Assembly: GCF_030063415.1 (NCBI RefSeq)
Contig: NZ_JASITA010000001.1
Span: 310,001-374,000 of the forward strand
Length of the DNA stretch: 64,000 nucleotides
Reading direction: 5' to 3'
DNA from: Streptomyces sp. H27-C3
Lineage (GTDB): Bacteria; Actinomycetota; Actinomycetes; Streptomycetales; Streptomycetaceae
The first letter of the stretch is position 1; each line of letters starts with the position of its first letter. Of the stretch, positions 56,101 through 62,100 are shown piece by piece. The notes beneath the pieces were generated by a model that saw only the letters and a program-made list of their open reading frames with translations, had not been told where the DNA came from and did not search any database. Position numbers and translations under genes: made by a program.

Positions 56101-59100
56101 TCGGCGGTACGGGCCGGGGGCCGGCTCCAGGTTCGCCACCGGCAGCAGTTCCTGCGAGAACCAGCGGCCGCCGCGCAGAGCCACCGTGGTGCCGGGCCGC
56201 ACACCGCTCAGGCGCCGCTCCTCGCCGAGCAGTGCGCCGACCGCCCCGCCGGCGGGCTCATGGGGCAGATCGACCGGGCTGATCGTCCAGCGGGTGTGCT
56301 CCTTGGCCAGACTGCCCAGCAGCCCGTGCACGCTCGCGTGCGTCGCGGCGACGCGGTCCCGCTCGCGGACGAGCTGGGTGCCGAAGGTGTACGCCGTCCA
56401 GGCGAGTTCGCGGGTGCCGTGCCCCAGCGAGAGCAGCGCCTTGACGATCCGGAAGACCTCGATCACGCCGCGCTCCTGGCCGCGGATCATGTCACCGGGC
56501 TCGTCGGGGCCTTCGGCGGGGGCGACCCAGACGACCTGCGCGATGCGGCCGGTGGCCGAGGTGGTGCGTATCAGCTCGGCGACCTCCTGGACCGTCGCGC
56601 CCTGCGGGAGTGCGATCGACCGGTGCCCGGGGTGGAGCGTCTCCAACTCCGCGTGCAGCCGGCGCCCGGAGTCGAAGACGAGCACCTCGCCGGTCGCGGG
56701 GGCAGGCCGAAGCCGCTCCTCGTCCGGATGCCTCGGCTCCCATACGGGCAGCAGGGTGCGCAGCTTCGAAGCGCGTGGCAGACGGTGTCCGGGTCCGGAC
56801 GACGCTTCGAGCTCCCGGTACGCCAGTCCGCGCAGCGTGGCGCAGACGCCGCCCTGTTCGTCGACGAGGTCGACGTCGAGCACCCGGCCCGAGCCGCCGG
56901 CCCGCTGCCCCGCTGCCGCACGCACCCATGCGTACATCGTCTCGCCGAAGGGAGCGTGGACATCCAGTCGGTCGAGCGCGAACGGGACCGGAGTCCCTTC
57001 GCCCCCGGCGGGGGACGTCCGCGACGCGCTACCGGCGGTGTCCGCCGCGTCGTACGAGGGGTCCAGGCCGAGGGACGCGTGAATCGCCGCGTCCAGGAAG
57101 CTCGGGTGGAGCGCGTAGTCCGCCATCGATCCGCGCAGTTCCGCGGGCAGCCGCAACTCGGCGAGCACCTCGCGGCGTCCGTCGGACTCACCCCGGTGCA
57201 GGATGTGGACGAGACGGTAGCTCGGCCCGTACTCGACGCCCGCGCGAGCGATATGTGCGTAGCACTGCGCGCCGGACAGCGGCGGCAGCCGCAGCCCGGC
57301 GCGCAGCCGGTCCAGCTCGACACGCGGCGGGACGGTGACGTCCTCGATCACCGCCCGTCCCTGGACGTGCGGCCGGTCACCGTCGCTCACGAGCTCGAAG
57401 CGCAGCGACCCCGTTGCCGTGCCGCTGTCCGCCGCCTCCGTGTGCCCTCGCTCCGGAGCGAGGGTGAACTCCACATCCCGGCCGCCGTCCGCGACGGCCA
57501 CCGGGCGCACCCAGGTGACGTTCTTGAGAACGGTGCGCCGGCCCGGGCGGACCGCGTCGGGCAGGGCGCGCCGGACCGCGGTGTACGCCATCTCCAGGCT
57601 CGCGACCGCGGGCAGCAGCTTTTCGCCGGCGACGACATGGTCGCGCAGCACCTGCTCCTCACCGGTGAAGTGCGAGCGGTAGCGCTGGCCGTCCAGCCGC
57701 GACACATTCTCGTGCAGCAGAGGATGGAGGCGCGGACTCGACGGCGCGTCCGGCCGGGGCTTCGCGGGGGCTGCGCCCGCTGCTCCTGCTGCGCGGGGCG
57801 CACGTGCGGGCCACGGGTGGGCCACGGGCCCGAAGGCGTATCCGGGCAGGCTCAGGCGTCGGCCCGGCCGCTGCCGGGGCAGGAGGCTCCAGTCGATGTC
57901 GGCGCCCCCGGCCCATGCCTCGGCGACCTTCTTGAGCTTGCCTCCGGCCAGCCGGCGCGCGAGCTTCGCGTCCCGTCGCTTCGCCGTCTCCGCGCCACTC
58001 CCCAGTCGGCCGGTGAAGCGCGCGCGCGGGTCCTCGCCCGTGGCGTCCTTGACGAACAGATCGAGCTGGGCCACCAGTTGACGAAGGTCGCGTACGACGA
58101 ACGCCACCCGGCAGGCCATCGGTACCCGGCCCACCTGAAGCGTGTGGGCGAGGTCGTCGAGGCGCAGCGAGCCGGCCCGGGGGCCGGTCAGGTGACGCAG
58201 CAACTCTGCGGCGCCGCGCTCCAGGTCGGCCGGGGTCCGGGCCGACAGCGGCACCAACTGCGATGCGGCGCCGTCGCTGTCGGGGCCGCTGTCACGGACG
58301 TACTCCTCGAAGACGGCGTGCGCGTTGGACCCCCCGAGCCCGATGGAACTCTGTGCGGCGCGGCGGGGGGCCTCTCCGGCAGGCCAGTCGCACAGCCGGT
58401 CGACGACCCTGAACGGCGAGGTGTCGAGGCGCAGTTGCGGGTTCGGACGGGTGTAGTGGAGCGTCGGCGGGAGCTGCCCGTGGTAGAGGCTGAGCAATAC
58501 CTTGACGCTGCCCGCGAGCCCGGCCGCCGTGTCGAGGTGGCCCAGGTTCGACTTCACCGAGCCGATGCCGCAGAAGCCGGTCTCGTCCGTGTGGTCGCGG
58601 TACGCCTCGGTCAGCGCCGCCAGCTCCACGGGGTCACCCAGCTTCGTGCCGGTGCCGTGCGCCTCGACGTAACCGATGGAGCGGGGGTCGATGCCGGTTC
58701 GTTCCAGAACAGTCCGAATCAGACGGCTCTGCCCATTGACGCTGGGGCTGTAGAAACCGGTGGCGTCGCCTCCGTCATTGTTGGTCGCGATGTCGCGCAG
58801 CAGACCGTAGATGTGGTCACCGTCGGCGACGGCGTCGGCCGCGCGCCGGATCAGCAGGGCCACGACCCCTTCGCCGCCGACCATGCCGTCGGCGTCGGCG
58901 TCGAACGCCTTGACCCGGCCGTCACCGGAGAGGTTGAGACCCGGCTGGTGGATGTAGCCGAGGCTGTCGGCACTGCTCGCCGAGGCGGCGGCGACCAGGG
59001 CGAAGTCCGTCTCACCGGCCCGCACCGCGCGGGCCGCCAGCGAAAGCGCGGTCAACGAGGAGGAACAGTTCGAGTGCACGGACATACTCGGCCCGCCGAA

Positions 59101-62100
59101 GCCGAGCTGGTACGAGATCATCGAGGCGACGGTGCCGCTCTGGCTCATGACCCATGACAGGTACTGCCGGGGGTCCTCCAGCACGGCGGCGGGCTTCTCC
59201 GCGGTGTCGTCCGGCGTGCCGTAGAAGTGGTTGCCGGTGGAGACGTAGACGCCGGTGTCCGGGATGTCCCGGTGGTTGCGGCCCGCGTCCTCGACCGCCT
59301 TCCAGGCGTGTAGCAGCAGTTGGCGGAACTGCGGGTCCATCAGCTCCACATGGTTCGGCGAGAGCCGGAAGAACTCGCCGTCGAAGTTCTCCTTGTCGTC
59401 GAGGGAGGAGCGCAGGGGCACATAGGCCGGATCGCGCAGCACGCGCTCGGGCACATTCGCCTCGCGCAGCTCCTCCTCGGACCAGCGGCGCACGGCCTCG
59501 TCGCCGCGCTTGAGGTTCTCCCAGAACTCCCAGTGATCGCGGGCGTCGGGGAAACGGCAGGAGATGCCGACGATCGCCACCGCGTCGTCGGGCACCGTCG
59601 CGGGCCGGAGCCCGGCCGCGGCCGCGGTGTCGGTGCCGGTGTCGGTGTCGGGCACGGGAGCGGCGGACGCAGCGGCGACGGACCCGGGCACGGCGGACAC
59701 AGCAGCGGCGGGACCGGCCTGGGATCGCACGTACGCGGCGATGCCGCGCACGGTGGCGTACTTGAACAGATCGGCGGCCACGAACGGCGCGCCCAGCCGC
59801 CGGCTGATCCGGTCGGCGAGCACCACGGCAGACAGTGAGTTGCCGCCGACCTCGAAGAAGGAGGCGGTCGGGGCGATGTCCCGTACCTTCAAGACCTCCT
59901 GCCAGCAGGCGAGGACCTCCTCCTCGGCGTCGGCCCCGGGCTCTGCGGCCGCCGACGGGGCCGCCGTCGTGACGGTGGCCGCCGGGACCTCGCGCCGCAT
60001 CAGGTCGTTTCGGTCCACCTTGCCGCTTCCGGTCAGCGGGACCGCGTCGATCGCGGTGAAGAAGTCGGGAACCATGTACACCGGGAGCAGAGCGCGCAGA
60101 TGGTCCTTGAACACCCTGGCGGGGTCGCCGCCCGCGGCCCGCGCACGGCGCGGCACGTAGTACGCGACGAGCTGCTTGGCACCGTCCTCGCCCCGGGCCA
60201 CGACGACACACTCGGCCACGTCCTGATGCCTGCTCAAGTGATACTCGACATCGCCCAGTTCAATGCGATACCCACGGATCTTCACCTGGAAGTCCATCCG
60301 GCCGAGGTAGTCGATCTCACCCTCCGCGGTCCAACGGGCCAGGTCCCCGGTGCGGTAGAGCTTGCCGCCGGGCTCGAGTCCGTGGTCGATGAACTTCTCC
60401 GCGGTGAGGCCGGGGCTGTTCACATAACCCCGGGCGAGTCCGGCCCCCGCGACGCACAGCTCCCCGCTCCCGCCCGGCGGCACCGGACGCAGCCGCTCGT
60501 CGAGGATGTGGATCCGGGTGTTCGCGATCGGCCTGCCGATGGTGGTGGGCTCGTCCGGCCGGACACGTCCACCCGCGGAGTAGACGGTCGTCTCCGTCGG
60601 CCCGTACAGGTTCCACGCCTCGCTGCCGGTGTCGTGGAAGAACTCCTTGACCGTCCTGGGGAGTGCCTCGCCGCCGCAGAAGATCCGCAGCCCTTCGCGG
60701 TTGCGCCAGCCCGAGTGGAAGAGCATGCTCCAGGTCGCCGGAGTCGCCTGCATGACGGAGGGGCGCACCCGTCCGATGCGTTCTTTGAGACGCTCGACGT
60801 CCTTGATCGTCGGGCTGTCGCAGACATAGCAGCGCGCCCCGCTGACCAGCGGGAGGAAGAGCTCGACCTGTGCCATGTCGAAGCTGATGGTCGTGACGGC
60901 GAACAGGGTGTCCGCCGCGCTCATGCCGGGCTCTCGCCGCATCGAGTGCAGCAGATTGCTGAAGCCGCGGTGCGGGATCATCACGCCCTTGGGACGCCCG
61001 GTGCTCCCGGAGGTGTAGATGACGTACGCGAGGTCGTCCCCGGTCACCGGGACGGTAACCGGAAGGCCGACGAGGGCGGCCGCCGCGAGCTCCGGCCGCT
61101 GTTCGTCGAGCACGAAGAGCGAGGCCGGCGCCGGTTCGTCGGCGTCGCGCGGGCGGCCGTCGAGCAGATCCTGCGCGCGGTCCCGGTGTCGTGCCTGGGT
61201 CACGATGAGCGTCGTACTGCTGTCCGCCACGATGTCGGTCAGCCGGGCGACGGGCAGCTCCGGGTCGAGGGGCACATAGGCGGCGCCCGCCTTGAGGATC
61301 CCGAGCAACGCGACGACCGTCTCGGCCGACCGGTCCAGCAGGACGGCGACCAGGTCGTTCGACCCCACACCTCGCGCTATGAGGCAGGCCGCGAGGGCGT
61401 CGCTGCGACTGCTGAGCGCCTCGTACGTCAGCACCTCGTCCTGGCTCGCCACCGCGACCGCGCCGGGGGTCCGGCGCGCCGCCACCTCGAACAGGTCGTG
61501 CACGCACAGCTCGGCGCCGGTGTCCGCGAAGCGTCCGGCCAGCTCGGCGAGGGGCGTGTCCGGCTCGTCGCACACCGCCGTCAGGAGGCGCTCGAATCGC
61601 TCCGCGAGCTCCGCGACGAAAGCGCGGCTGTACAGCTCGGGCTGGTATTTCCAGTACAGGGTGAAGGCATCGCCGCTGCCCCAGACCTCCAGCAAGAGCT
61701 CGTACTCCCCCTCTTGGTGCAGCTCCTCGACGAGTTGGTACGGCAGGCCGGGTCCGGCGATGCCGTCGAGCACGTCCTGGTAGACGAACGCCGTCTGGAA
61801 GACCGGGGACCGTCCGGGCGGCGTGTCGGTCGGCAGCTCCCCGATCAGGGCGGGGAACGGGCAGCTGTGCAGCATGTCGTCGGCGACGTCCCCCTGCACG
61901 GTCGAGACGAGCTGCCCGAACGAGGTCCCGGCCGGGAGCGCGACACGGACCGGCACCATGTTGATCATCAGACCCATGGCTCCGGCGAGCGCCTCGCCGC
62001 CCCGCTCGTTCACCGGCATCCCCACGACCAGGTCGCGCTGGTCGGAGCAGGAGGCCAGGGTCGCCGTGTAGGCGCTGAGCATGGCCGTCGAGACGAAGAC